Assembly (NCBI RefSeq): GCF_019711595.1
Contig: NZ_JAIGNR010000001.1
Span: 62,001 to 126,000, forward strand
Direction of reading: 5' to 3'
DNA from: Qipengyuania sphaerica
GTDB taxonomy: Bacteria > Pseudomonadota > Alphaproteobacteria > Sphingomonadales > Sphingomonadaceae
Length of the DNA: 64,000 nucleotides
This document shows positions 43,160 to 51,994 of this stretch, piece after piece (positions within the stretch are counted from its first letter, which is position 1; every line of letters begins with the position of its first letter). The notes beneath the pieces are model-generated. The model ran no database searches and had not been told where the DNA came from. It was given only the letters and a program-made list of their open reading frames with translations. A program made the position numbers and the translations under genes.

Positions 43160-45915
43160 GTACACCCGCGATCCCCGACCAGCGCGCCATCTTCGACCGG
43201 CGCGACGTCGCCTCCCGGGTGGAAGCGCTGGTCGCGGAGCATGGCGGCAAGTCGCGCCAGCCTGTCGTGGCTCTGCTCAAGACCGTGCTCGAAGCCGGGC
43301 GCGCTGAAATGGAGCGGCGGCTCGAGGCACGCCCCTCGGCCGGCCATTCCGTCGCAGGTGGCTATTCATTCCTCGTCGACCAACTGGTGCGCGTGATCCA
43401 TGAATATGTGACGCAGCACACCTATCCGAACCCCAATCGCAGCCGGGGCGAGCGCCTCGCGATCATGGCGGTGGGCGGATATGGGCGCAGCGAAATGGCG
43501 CCGCATTCGGACGTCGATATCGCTTTCCTCGTCGGCGAGCGCCGCAACGCCTGGTGCGAACAGGTGGTCGAGGCGATACTCTACATATTGTGGGACCTGG
43601 GGCTGAAGGTCGGGCATTCCACCCGCACGCTGGACGAGGCGATCCGGCTGGCGAAAGACGATCTCACCATTCGCACCGCGCTGCTCGAAGGGCGCTATGT
43701 CTGGGGCGACCGCGACCTCTACGACGAGGGCGAGCGGCGCTACACGCTCGAAGTGGTCAAGGGCAACGAGCGCGCTTTCCTCTCCCAGAAGCTGGAAGAG
43801 CGTAACAACCGTCACAAGCGGATGGGCGACAGCCGCTATGTGGTCGAGCCGAATGTGAAGGACGGCAAGGGGGGCTTGCGCGACCTGCAGACGCTCTACT
43901 GGATCGGCAAGTTCCTCCACCGCGTCACCAATGCCGCCGAACTCGTCGATACCGGGCTGATGACCGATGCCGAATATCGCAGCTTCCGCCGTGCCGAACG
44001 CTTCCTGCTGGCTGTGCGCTGCCACATGCACATTATCACGGGTCGTGCGGAGGATCGGCTGACCTTCGACCTGCAGCGGCAGGTGGCAGAGAAGATGAAA
44101 TTCGCCGACCGGCCGGGCAAGAGCAAGGTCGAACGCTTCATGCAGTTCTATTTCCTGCAGGCGAAGCGGGTCGGCAGCCTGACCGGCGTCTTCCTCGCGC
44201 ACATCGAGGACGATCTTGCCAAGAATGCCGCGCGCAAGGGCTTCTTTGCAGGCTGGCGCCCCAAGTCGCGCGAGGTGAAGGGGTACCGCGTCTTCGGCGG
44301 GCGCATCCGCGCACCTTCGGACGACTGGTTCCGCAAGGACCCGGTGCGGCTTGTCGAGATCTTCCAGATTGCCGAGGAAGAGGGGCTGGAAGTCCACCCC
44401 GAAACCATGCGGCAGGCGGGCCGCGATGCAAAGCTGATCGACAATCAAGTGCGTGAGGATCCGCGCGCCAACCAGCTCTTCCTCGACTTGCTGTGCGGCC
44501 GAAACGATCCTGAAATGGTGTTGCGCTGGATGAACGAGGCGGGCGTGTTCGGCCGCTTCGTGCCCGATTTCGGCAAGGTCAACGCGCAGATGCAGTTCGA
44601 CATGTACCACCACTATACGGTGGACGAGCATACGATCCGCGCGATCGGCCTGCTCAACCAGATCGAGAAGGGCGAACTCAAGGACGATCACCCGCGCGCC
44701 ACGCGCCTGATCCACAAGGTCAATTCGCGCAGGGTCGCCTATGTCGCGGCGCTATTGCACGATATCGCCAAGGGGCGCGGCGGAGATCATTCTGTGCTCG
44801 GGGCCGAGGTCGCGCATGAACTGTGCCCGCGCTTCGGCCTCAACGACAGCGAGACCGAGCTCGTCGCATGGCTGGTGCTCAACCATCTTCTGATGAGCCA
44901 CACGGCGCAGAAGCGCGACCTGACCGACCCCAAGACGATCGAGGATTTCGTCGGGCAGGTGCAGGGCCTCGAACGCCTGCGTCACCTCGCGATCCTGACT
45001 GCTGTGGATATTCGCGCCGTGGGGCCGGGAACATGGAACAGCTGGAAGGGCCAGCTTCTCGGCGAGCTCTACGATGTCTCGTCGGAGCGGCTCAGGCTCG
45101 GCCACATGCGCCATGGCCGCAAGGAAAAGGTTGCTGCCAAGCGGGCGCAGGTATCCGAATTGCTCGGCGACAAGGCAGCGCTGGTCGACGTGCATGGTGA
45201 GACCTTCGGCGATGCGTATTGGGTGGCCGAGCCGCTCGACATCATCGCGCTCAACCTTGTCCACTATGCCGCCGCGCGTGATCTGGGCCATGAGCTTTCG
45301 GTGCATTGCGAATATTACGAGGCGCGCGGGGCGACGCTGGTGACGGTGATCGCTTCGGACCACCCAGGCCTGTTCTATCGTATTGCCGGCGGCATCCACC
45401 TCGCGGGCGGGAATATCATCGACGCGCGCATCCACACCACGCGCACGGGCTGGGCGCTCGACAATTTTCTCGTGCAGGATCCGCACGGCGCGCCGTTCCG
45501 CGAGGCGCAGCAGCTCGAAAGGCTGGAGAAAAGCATCGAGGATGCTTTGGCAAACCGGGTCGACCTCACGCCGAAACTGGCCCAGCGCCCGCTGGCGCAC
45601 AGCCGGTCCAAGGCATTCGACGTGTCACCCCGGGTGCTGTTCGACAACAAGGCATCGAACCGCTTTACCGTCATAGAGGTGAACGCTCGCGACCGTCCTG
45701 CGCTGCTCAACCGCCTGGCCCGCGTGCTGTTCGAGAACAGGCTGGTGGTCCATTCCGCGCATATCACAAATTATGGCGAACGCGCGGTCGATACCTTTTA
45801 TGTGACCGATCTGACAGGCGGGAAACTGGCCGAGGGCGATCGCCAGAACCAGCTCGAAACCCGCCTGATCGAGGCGGCAAGTGATGCTTTACAGGCACGC
45901 TTGGAGGATGCCTAG
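43156..45915 (+). CDS. glnD: bifunctional PII uridylyltransferase/uridylyl-removing enzyme
   Basis: Senses glutamine and adds or removes UMP on PII proteins, controlling nitrogen assimilation. 919 residues. Nucleotidyltransferase domain with V-G-G-Y-G-R-S-E-M-A-P-H-S-D-V-D-I near 106-122, PII-UT helical region, HD hydrolase domain with L-L-H-D-I-A-K-G near 530, and two C-terminal ACT domains beginning near 725 and 836 for glutamine binding. TTG start inside the synthetase stop (TTGA). All domains are intact and of usual length. Confidence 0.96.
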   Translation: MSTPAIPDQRAIFDRRDVASRVEALVAEHGGKSRQPVVALLKTVLEAGRAEMERRLEARPSAGHSVAGGYSFLVDQLVRVIHEYVTQHTYPNPNRSRGERLAIMAVGGYGRSEMAPHSDVDIAFLVGERRNAWCEQVVEAILYILWDLGLKVGHSTRTLDEAIRLAKDDLTIRTALLEGRYVWGDRDLYDEGERRYTLEVVKGNERAFLSQKLEERNNRHKRMGDSRYVVEPNVKDGKGGLRDLQTLYWIGKFLHRVTNAAELVDTGLMTDAEYRSFRRAERFLLAVRCHMHIITGRAEDRLTFDLQRQVAEKMKFADRPGKSKVERFMQFYFLQAKRVGSLTGVFLAHIEDDLAKNAARKGFFAGWRPKSREVKGYRVFGGRIRAPSDDWFRKDPVRLVEIFQIAEEEGLEVHPETMRQAGRDAKLIDNQVREDPRANQLFLDLLCGRNDPEMVLRWMNEAGVFGRFVPDFGKVNAQMQFDMYHHYTVDEHTIRAIGLLNQIEKGELKDDHPRATRLIHKVNSRRVAYVAALLHDIAKGRGGDHSVLGAEVAHELCPRFGLNDSETELVAWLVLNHLLMSHTAQKRDLTDPKTIEDFVGQVQGLERLRHLAILTAVDIRAVGPGTWNSWKGQLLGELYDVSSERLRLGHMRHGRKEKVAAKRAQVSELLGDKAALVDVHGETFGDAYWVAEPLDIIALNLVHYAAARDLGHELSVHCEYYEARGATLVTVIASDHPGLFYRIAGGIHLAGGNIIDARIHTTRTGWALDNFLVQDPHGAPFREAQQLERLEKSIEDALANRVDLTPKLAQRPLAHSRSKAFDVSPRVLFDNKASNRFTVIEVNARDRPALLNRLARVLFENRLVVHSAHITNYGERAVDTFYVTDLTGGKLAEGDRQNQLETRLIEAASDALQARLEDA

Positions 45916-45999
45916 CATACCTATGCACATTGTTTGTTGCAGATAGGTTGCAAATCCGCCACTGATTCTTGCGAGAGATTAACCCTGAGGAGAGCACCC

Positions 46000-48324
46000 A
46001 TGCGTTCAACAACGCTTTCATTGCGCACACTCGCCGTTCTCGGCGCCGGCTTCACCCTGCTTCCGCAAGCCGCGCTTGCGCAGGACGAGGTCGACGAGGA
46101 CACGCTCGAACAGCAGGACGAGCAGCCGCAAAGCGACCGGGCGATCGATGCCTATAACACCATCGTCGTAACCGGCACCAAGACACGCAACGCCGAAAAC
46201 GTGCAGGACGTACCGCTCGCAGTGACGGCATTCAATTCGGACAGCCTCGATGCCCTGAAGGTACGCGATGTCCAGTCGCTGACCTACGCCGCGCCGAACG
46301 TTTCGCTCGACCAGATCGGCACCAGCCGTGGTACGGCCAACTTCTCGATCCGCGGTCTCGGCATCAACTCCTCCATTCCCTCGATCGACCCGACCGTGGG
46401 TGTCTTCGTCGACGGCGTCTATCTCGGTTTCAACGGCGGCGTCGTGTTCGACGTGTTCGATCTCGACAGCGTGGAAATCCTGCGCGGCCCGCAGGGCGTC
46501 CTCTTCGGACGCAACGTGACCGGCGGTGCAGTACTGCTCAACACCGGCAATCCGACCACGGACTTCACCGGCAAGTTCCGTGCATCGGTCGATGGCCCCT
46601 GGTTCGATGATCGCGGCGGGTCGAACTACACCGTCAGCGGCGTAGTCTCAGGCCCGATCGTCCCCGATACTCTGCTGTTCAAGCTGGGCGGCTACTACAA
46701 CAAGGACGAAGGCTACTTCACCAACCTGTTCGACAATTCGAACCACGGCAAGGCCGAGACAAAAATCCTGCGCGGCGCGCTGGAAGGGCGCTTCGGCGAC
46801 TTCATGATCCGCGGCAAGCTCGACTATTTCACCAGCGAGGGCGACGGCCCCTCGGGCCAGAACCGCGGCCTCTTCCGCCGCGACACCTTCGACATGTCGA
46901 TCGACGAGCGCGGGAACTACGATAACGAGATCTGGACCGGCTCGGTCCATGCCGAACTCGATATCGGCCCTGGCACGCTGACTAATATCTTCGGCTATCG
47001 CACCTATAGCGCGACGACGCTTGGCGACATCGACAGCCTGCCGATCTTCGGTTTCCATTCCAGCACGAAGACCGATCAGGAGCAGATTTCCAACGAACTG
47101 CGCTATGCCATGTCGGGCGACGGTTTCGACCTGACCTTCGGCGGATTCTTTTTCGACCAAAGTATTGCTTATGACGAGGTACGCGACCTTCCGCCGCTCA
47201 CCGCATTCACCTTCTACGGTGGCGGCGAGCAGGATCACCAGGTCCTTGGCGCTTTCGTTAACGGGCAGATTTACCTGAGTGATGCCCTTTCGGTGATTGC
47301 AGGGATCAGGTGGAGCCGCGAAGAAAAGGACGCAGGCGTTACCTATGTGCGTCCTCGTCCCGAATGTTCGGTTGTCGACGGAACATGCCCGACAAGCGGG
47401 ATCAATCCATTCACCGGCGAAAATAACGGGTTCACCGATGACAACAGCTGGTCGAACTGGTCGCCCAAGCTCGGATTGCAATACGAGTTCGGTCGCGGCC
47501 AGATCTATGCGCATTGGACGCGTGGTTATCGTTCGGGCGGCTACAACTTCCGCGTCACCGATGTCCCGACGTTCGAAAATGTCGTCGTGCCGCTCAATGG
47601 CGGTGAGTTCTCTTTCGATGAGGAGAAAGTCGACAATTACGAACTGGGCGGGAAATTCCAGACCGACGACGGTGCCTTCACACTCAATGCGGCCGTCTAC
47701 TACACCGACATTTCGGACATGCAGCGCGAGGTGAATACCTCCGGACCCGGTGCGGGGGTGGTCCAGAACATTCTGAACACGGCCGACACTTCAATCCTCG
47801 GCTTCGAGGCCGAAAGCCGCATGCGGGTTTCCGATTCATTGCTGTTCACCGCCAATCTGGGCCTAATCGATGCCGAGTATGACAGCGTCAAGTTCGACAT
47901 TTCGGGCGACGGCGTGATCGACGATGCGGACCTTGCGCTCGCGCTACCTCGTGTCCCTGAGATCACCTGGGGTGTGGGCATGATCCACGAGCTCTATCTC
48001 GGATCGGGATCGATCACGACCCGCGTGAACTACCAGTTCCGCGACGAGTTCGCCTATACCGACAACAACTTCGGTTACATTCAGGATGCGCAGAACCTCG
48101 ACGCCAACATCACCTGGGAAACCCCGATGGAAGGGCTCAGCTTCTCGCTCTACGGCAAGAACCTGCTCGACCAGGTGCAGGCCGGCGGCGATACGCAGCT
48201 GCCCTTCGGCGGACCGCTAAGCAATGGTGTGAACCGCCCGTTCGACTTCTTCCCTGCGCTAGGCACGCTCTCGCCGCTGTCGAAGGGTCGTCAGGTCGGC
48301 GTGGAGGCGCAGTTCGAGTTCTGA
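46000..48324 (+). CDS. TonB-dependent receptor
   Basis: 774 residues. Signal peptide cleaved after A-A-L-A-Q. A TonB-box-like Y-N-T-I-V-V-T-G-T is followed by the plug with Q-D-V-P-L-A-V-T-A-F, F-S-I-R-G-L-G-I, V-G-V-F-V-D-G-V-Y-L-G and V-E-I-L-R-G-P-Q-G-V-L-F-G-R-N. The barrel ends V-G-V-E-A-Q-F-E-F. This is the broad sphingomonad class used for siderophores, glycans or aromatics; no substrate can be named. GAGGAG eight bases before the ATG at 46000. It lies 84 bp after glnD and ends in a strong terminator. Confidence 0.9.
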   Translation: MRSTTLSLRTLAVLGAGFTLLPQAALAQDEVDEDTLEQQDEQPQSDRAIDAYNTIVVTGTKTRNAENVQDVPLAVTAFNSDSLDALKVRDVQSLTYAAPNVSLDQIGTSRGTANFSIRGLGINSSIPSIDPTVGVFVDGVYLGFNGGVVFDVFDLDSVEILRGPQGVLFGRNVTGGAVLLNTGNPTTDFTGKFRASVDGPWFDDRGGSNYTVSGVVSGPIVPDTLLFKLGGYYNKDEGYFTNLFDNSNHGKAETKILRGALEGRFGDFMIRGKLDYFTSEGDGPSGQNRGLFRRDTFDMSIDERGNYDNEIWTGSVHAELDIGPGTLTNIFGYRTYSATTLGDIDSLPIFGFHSSTKTDQEQISNELRYAMSGDGFDLTFGGFFFDQSIAYDEVRDLPPLTAFTFYGGGEQDHQVLGAFVNGQIYLSDALSVIAGIRWSREEKDAGVTYVRPRPECSVVDGTCPTSGINPFTGENNGFTDDNSWSNWSPKLGLQYEFGRGQIYAHWTRGYRSGGYNFRVTDVPTFENVVVPLNGGEFSFDEEKVDNYELGGKFQTDDGAFTLNAAVYYTDISDMQREVNTSGPGAGVVQNILNTADTSILGFEAESRMRVSDSLLFTANLGLIDAEYDSVKFDISGDGVIDDADLALALPRVPEITWGVGMIHELYLGSGSITTRVNYQFRDEFAYTDNNFGYIQDAQNLDANITWETPMEGLSFSLYGKNLLDQVQAGGDTQLPFGGPLSNGVNRPFDFFPALGTLSPLSKGRQVGVEAQFEF

Positions 48325-48349
48325 TCGAACCGGGCATTACCCAATCGGG

Positions 48350-48376
48350 AAGGGGCGCTGCGAGGCGCCCCTTTTT
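48350..48376 (+). terminator. rho-independent terminator
   Basis: AAGGGGCGC (48350-48358) pairs with GCGCCCCTT (48365-48373) around a six-base loop, with a T run to 48376. It ends the TonB receptor gene and lies against the convergent yggS-like gene. Confidence 0.92.
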
Positions 48377-48380
48377 CGTT

Positions 48381-49046
48381 TCAGCCGGATCGCTGTCCGA
48401 ACAAGGCGGTGCCAACGCGGATGTGCGTTGCGCCGAGCATGATGGCGGTCGGGTAATCGCCGCTCATTCCCATGCTGCGGCCTTCAAGCCCGTGATCGCG
48501 AGCGAGCTTGTCGAGGAAGGCGAAGAAGGGTGCGGGTTCGATATCGGCGGGCGGCAGGCACATCAGTCCTGCCAAGGGGATATCGGCATCACGCGCCTGT
48601 TCGAGGAGGCTGGGCAATTCCGACACGGGGCAGCCGCCCTTCTGCGGTTCGTCACCCACATCGACCTGCACGAAACAGGGGACCTGTCGCCCGGTCTTGT
48701 CGAAGGCCTTGGCCAGAGCCGTCACGAGGCTGGTTCGGTCGAGCGAGTGTATAAAGTCAAACAGAGCGGCGGCATCCTCGGCCTTGTTCGATTGCAACTG
48801 TCCGACGAGATGTAGCTGGACGCCGGGATGGGCTTCGCGCAGCGCGGGCCATTTCTCCTGCGCTTCCTGAACGCGGTTCTCGCCGAAATGGCGCTGGCCT
48901 TCGAGCAGCAGCGGCTCGATCGCCGAGGCGGGATGTTTCTTGCTCACCGCCACCAGCGTGACATCGCCTGGATCGCGCCGCGCGCGCTTGCAGGCCTGCT
49001 GGATAGTGTGGAGAACCGACCGGAGCGGAGTATCTGCCTTTTCCAT
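48381..49046 (-). CDS. YggS family pyridoxal-phosphate-binding protein
   Basis: PLP homeostasis protein (PLPBP), cytoplasmic, 221 residues, single TIM-like barrel without enzymatic activity. The PLP lysine is in L-V-A-V-S-K-K-H, with H-F-G-E-N-R-V-Q-E-A, H-L-V-G-Q-L-Q-S-N-K, M-G-M-S-G-D-Y-P-T-A-I and I-R-V-G-T-A-L-F-G-Q-R. Its start codon overlaps, on the opposite strand, the possible ATG of the ThiE-like gene. Confidence 0.95.
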   Translation of the reverse strand: MEKADTPLRSVLHTIQQACKRARRDPGDVTLVAVSKKHPASAIEPLLLEGQRHFGENRVQEAQEKWPALREAHPGVQLHLVGQLQSNKAEDAAALFDFIHSLDRTSLVTALAKAFDKTGRQVPCFVQVDVGDEPQKGGCPVSELPSLLEQARDADIPLAGLMCLPPADIEPAPFFAFLDKLARDHGLEGRSMGMSGDYPTAIMLGATHIRVGTALFGQRSG

Positions 49047-49068
49047 GGGGCTGCGCTATAGCGTCCCC

Positions 49069-49596
49069 GTGACCTCGCGCCAGACCCTTCCCCTGCTGTG
49101 GCTGCTTTCCGATGCCCGCAACGATGCGGGGCTGGAAGATGCGCTCGCTGCGCTGCCGCGCGGGTCGGGCTTCGTATTCCGCCATTACCATCTGCCCGAG
49201 GCAGAGCGTCGTCAGCGGTTCGAGACCCTTTCCCGCATCGCACGAGAGCGATCGCATTCTGTCATCCTGTCTCGTGCGAGCGGCTGGGGCGAAGACGGCC
49301 ATTACGGCGCAAGACGCGTTGAAGGAAGCGGACTCTGGCTCGCCACCACGCATGACGGGGACGAGATCCGCGATGCCATCTCGGCCGGAGCTGCGGGCAT
49401 CTTCCTCAGTCCCGTATTCCCGACGGCCTCGCACCCCGCCAGCGCTACCTTGGGCGTGCACGGCTTCCACGTCCTCGCCCAGCAATCCTCCGTGCCGGTC
49501 ATCGCCCTTGGCGGCATGAACCACGAGCGGGCGCGGGAACTCGACTGGCCGCGCTGGGGGGCGATCGACGGACTCACCTCGACGAACATTACTTGA
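49069..49596 (+). CDS. thiamine phosphate synthase-like protein (ThiE/TenI)
   Basis: About 175 residues, shorter than typical ThiE. The opening L-P-L-L-W-L-L-S-D-A-R-N-D and G-A-A-G-I-F-L-S-P-V-F-P-T-A-S-H, then V-I-A-L-G-G-M-N, match the TIM-barrel phosphate-binding loops. The central catalytic segment is reduced, so it may be a TenI-like paralogue and not a true thiamine phosphate synthase. I use GTG 49069; ATG 49045 is possible and would overlap the start codon of the divergent yggS-like gene. Neither has a clear ribosome site. Confidence 0.75.
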   Translation: MTSRQTLPLLWLLSDARNDAGLEDALAALPRGSGFVFRHYHLPEAERRQRFETLSRIARERSHSVILSRASGWGEDGHYGARRVEGSGLWLATTHDGDEIRDAISAGAAGIFLSPVFPTASHPASATLGVHGFHVLAQQSSVPVIALGGMNHERARELDWPRWGAIDGLTSTNIT

Positions 49597-49651
49597 CCTC
49601 GGACTCGCCGAGGACTCATACTGCGCGCCAAGACGGTAGAAGGGAATTTCA

Positions 49652-51985
49652 ATGGCCACGCGCGCAGGCGCCAAATCCGATTGGCGGGCGGCTTTCCGCC
49701 GCTCGCTGCGCCGCGCCACGCATATGGCGGGGGCGGGGCTGCTGTTCGTGCTCCTGCTGTTCCTTGCCCTGGCGCTCGCCAGCTACACCCAGACCGACCC
49801 GAGTCTGTCCACCGCAGCTGCGGGAACGGGCATCGCCAACTGGATGGGCGCAAGCGGCGCATGGGCTTCCGAACGGGCCTATTTCTTCTTCGGCCTGCCT
49901 GCGCTGCTCCTGCTCCCACTCCTCTGGATTTCGGCCCGCCGCCTGTGGACCGGTGTCGAGGACCCGGACGAAGAGGAAACGCCCGGAAAGTGGTGGAGCC
50001 CATTTGCGCTTCTGATTTTGGCCATGGTGCTGCTCGGCACGGTCATCTCCCTCTTGTTCGCAGGAACTCCCGGTCCATTTCCTGCCGGGGCAGGAGGCCT
50101 TGCCGGCCTGCTCGGCGCGGGCGGTATCGATGCTGTCGCAACGCGCTTCGGCGGCGATTATTCGGGTTGGATCATCGGCGCGCTCGGCCTGGTCGCATTG
50201 GGCGGCGGGCTTGCGCTCGTAACCAAGGTGTTCGCCATCGATTGGGCGCAGTTCTTTACCTTGCCCGAAATGCTCAAGCGGCGCCCGCAGCTTTCGGACA
50301 TCGATTTGCCGGTCAGCCCGAAAAAGCAGAAGCGTGCGAAACGCTCGGTGGTCGAAGACGAAGACGAGGACGAACCCGCCCGCGAACCGCGCCGCGCGCC
50401 CGAAATCGCCGATCCCGTTGCCGCACCCGCAAAGTCGCGTCCGGCGAAAGCCAAACAGCGCGACATGTTCGCAAATTACCAGCTGCCGAGCCACGACCTG
50501 CTCGCCGACCAGCCCGAGCACAAGGGTGTGAAACTCGACAAGATCGCGCTCGAACGCAACGCGCGCCTGCTCGAAAACGTGCTCGACGATTTCAACGTGA
50601 AGGGCGAGATTACTGCGGTGCGTGCCGGGCCGGTAGTGACGATGTACGAGCTCGAGCCCGCGCCCGGCATCAAGGCGAGCCGCGTGGTCGGCCTCGCAGA
50701 AGACATCGCCCGCAACATGAGCGCCATCAGCGCACGCGTTTCGCCCATTCCGGGCAAGACCGTGATCGGGATCGAATTGCCCAATGCCGACCGCCAGATG
50801 GTCAGCTACAAGGAGCTCGCCACATCGAGCGCCTTCATGGACCACAAGGGCAGCCTGCCGATGATCCTCGGCAAGGATATCGCGGGCGAGCCAATCATCG
50901 CCGACCTTGCCGCGATGCCCCACCTGCTCGTTGCCGGCACCACCGGCTCGGGCAAGTCGGTGGGTCTCAACGCGATCCTGCTGTCGCTGCTCTATCGCTT
51001 CACGCCCGACGAGTGCCGCATGATCCTGATCGATCCCAAGGTGCTCGAACTCAACACCTATGACGACATTCCCCACCTGCTCAGTCCGGTGGTGACCGAG
51101 CCCGCCAAGTCGGTCCGCGCCCTGAAATGGGCGGTCGAGGAAATGGAGAAGCGCTACCGGATGATGTCCTCGGTGAACTCGCGCAATATTGCTGGCTTCA
51201 ACGAGAAAATTTCCGCGGCCATCGCGAAGGGCAAACCGCTGGGCCGCCGCGTGCAGACCGGGTTCGATCCCGAAACGGGCGAGGAGCTCTACGAGGAAGA
51301 GCAGCTCGACTACGAACCGCTGCCGCTGATCGTGCTGATCGTCGACGAACTGGCCGACCTCATGGTCACCGTGGGCAAGGAAATCGAGGTGTTGATCCAG
51401 CGTCTCAGCCAGAAATCGCGTGCGGCGGGCATCCACTTGATCATGGCGACGCAGCGCCCTTCGGTCGATGTCATCACCGGCGTCATCAAGGCAAACCTTC
51501 CGACCCGTATCAGCTTCAAGGTCACGAGCCGTATCGACAGCCGCACGATCCTCGGCGAACAGGGCGCAGAACAGCTGCTGGGCAAGGGCGACATGCTTTA
51601 CAAGCCCAACACCGGAGCGATGATACGCGTGCACGGCCCCTTCGTCGGCGACGACGAAGTCGAGCGCGTGGCGGATCATTGGCGTGCGCAGGGCAAGCCC
51701 GACTACGTCGATGCGGTCACCGAAGAGCCCGAGGATGGCGGCTTCAATTTCGAGGACGATTTCACCGCCTCGGACAATCCCGAAGAGCGGAAGTATCGCC
51801 AGGCCTGCCAGATCGTGATCGAGAACCAGAAGGCGAGCGGCAGCTGGCTCCAGCGCCAGATGGGCGTGGGCTACAACACCGCGGCCAAGTGGATCGAGCG
51901 GATGGAGGCGGACGGTCTCGTCGGCCCCGCCAACCATGTCGGCCGCCGCGAAATTTATCGCGACCAGGACGGCAATCCGATCTAG
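49652..51985 (+). CDS. ftsK: DNA translocase FtsK
   Basis: Pumps chromosomal DNA through the division septum and activates XerCD at dif. 777 residues. Four membrane spans in the first 200 residues, a short acidic/Pro linker (about 225-275), the alpha-beta motor with Walker A V-A-G-T-T-G-S-G-K-S near 430 and Walker B L-I-V-L-I-V-D-E-L-A-D-L, and the C-terminal gamma winged helix (R-K-Y-R-Q-A-C-Q-I-V-I, then G-Y-N-T-A-A-K-W-I-E-R-M) that reads KOPS. The linker is much shorter than in E. coli, as usual in alphaproteobacteria. AAGGGA before the ATG. Confidence 0.97.
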   Translation: MATRAGAKSDWRAAFRRSLRRATHMAGAGLLFVLLLFLALALASYTQTDPSLSTAAAGTGIANWMGASGAWASERAYFFFGLPALLLLPLLWISARRLWTGVEDPDEEETPGKWWSPFALLILAMVLLGTVISLLFAGTPGPFPAGAGGLAGLLGAGGIDAVATRFGGDYSGWIIGALGLVALGGGLALVTKVFAIDWAQFFTLPEMLKRRPQLSDIDLPVSPKKQKRAKRSVVEDEDEDEPAREPRRAPEIADPVAAPAKSRPAKAKQRDMFANYQLPSHDLLADQPEHKGVKLDKIALERNARLLENVLDDFNVKGEITAVRAGPVVTMYELEPAPGIKASRVVGLAEDIARNMSAISARVSPIPGKTVIGIELPNADRQMVSYKELATSSAFMDHKGSLPMILGKDIAGEPIIADLAAMPHLLVAGTTGSGKSVGLNAILLSLLYRFTPDECRMILIDPKVLELNTYDDIPHLLSPVVTEPAKSVRALKWAVEEMEKRYRMMSSVNSRNIAGFNEKISAAIAKGKPLGRRVQTGFDPETGEELYEEEQLDYEPLPLIVLIVDELADLMVTVGKEIEVLIQRLSQKSRAAGIHLIMATQRPSVDVITGVIKANLPTRISFKVTSRIDSRTILGEQGAEQLLGKGDMLYKPNTGAMIRVHGPFVGDDEVERVADHWRAQGKPDYVDAVTEEPEDGGFNFEDDFTASDNPEERKYRQACQIVIENQKASGSWLQRQMGVGYNTAAKWIERMEADGLVGPANHVGRREIYRDQDGNPI

Positions 51986-51994
51986 GGCGGATCG

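Noticed and set aside
49649-51937. 762-residue open frame antisense to ftsK
   Set aside because: It is the mirror of a strongly coding GC-rich gene, has His/Asp/Arg-rich low-complexity translation and no recognisable motif; ftsK on the other strand is certain.
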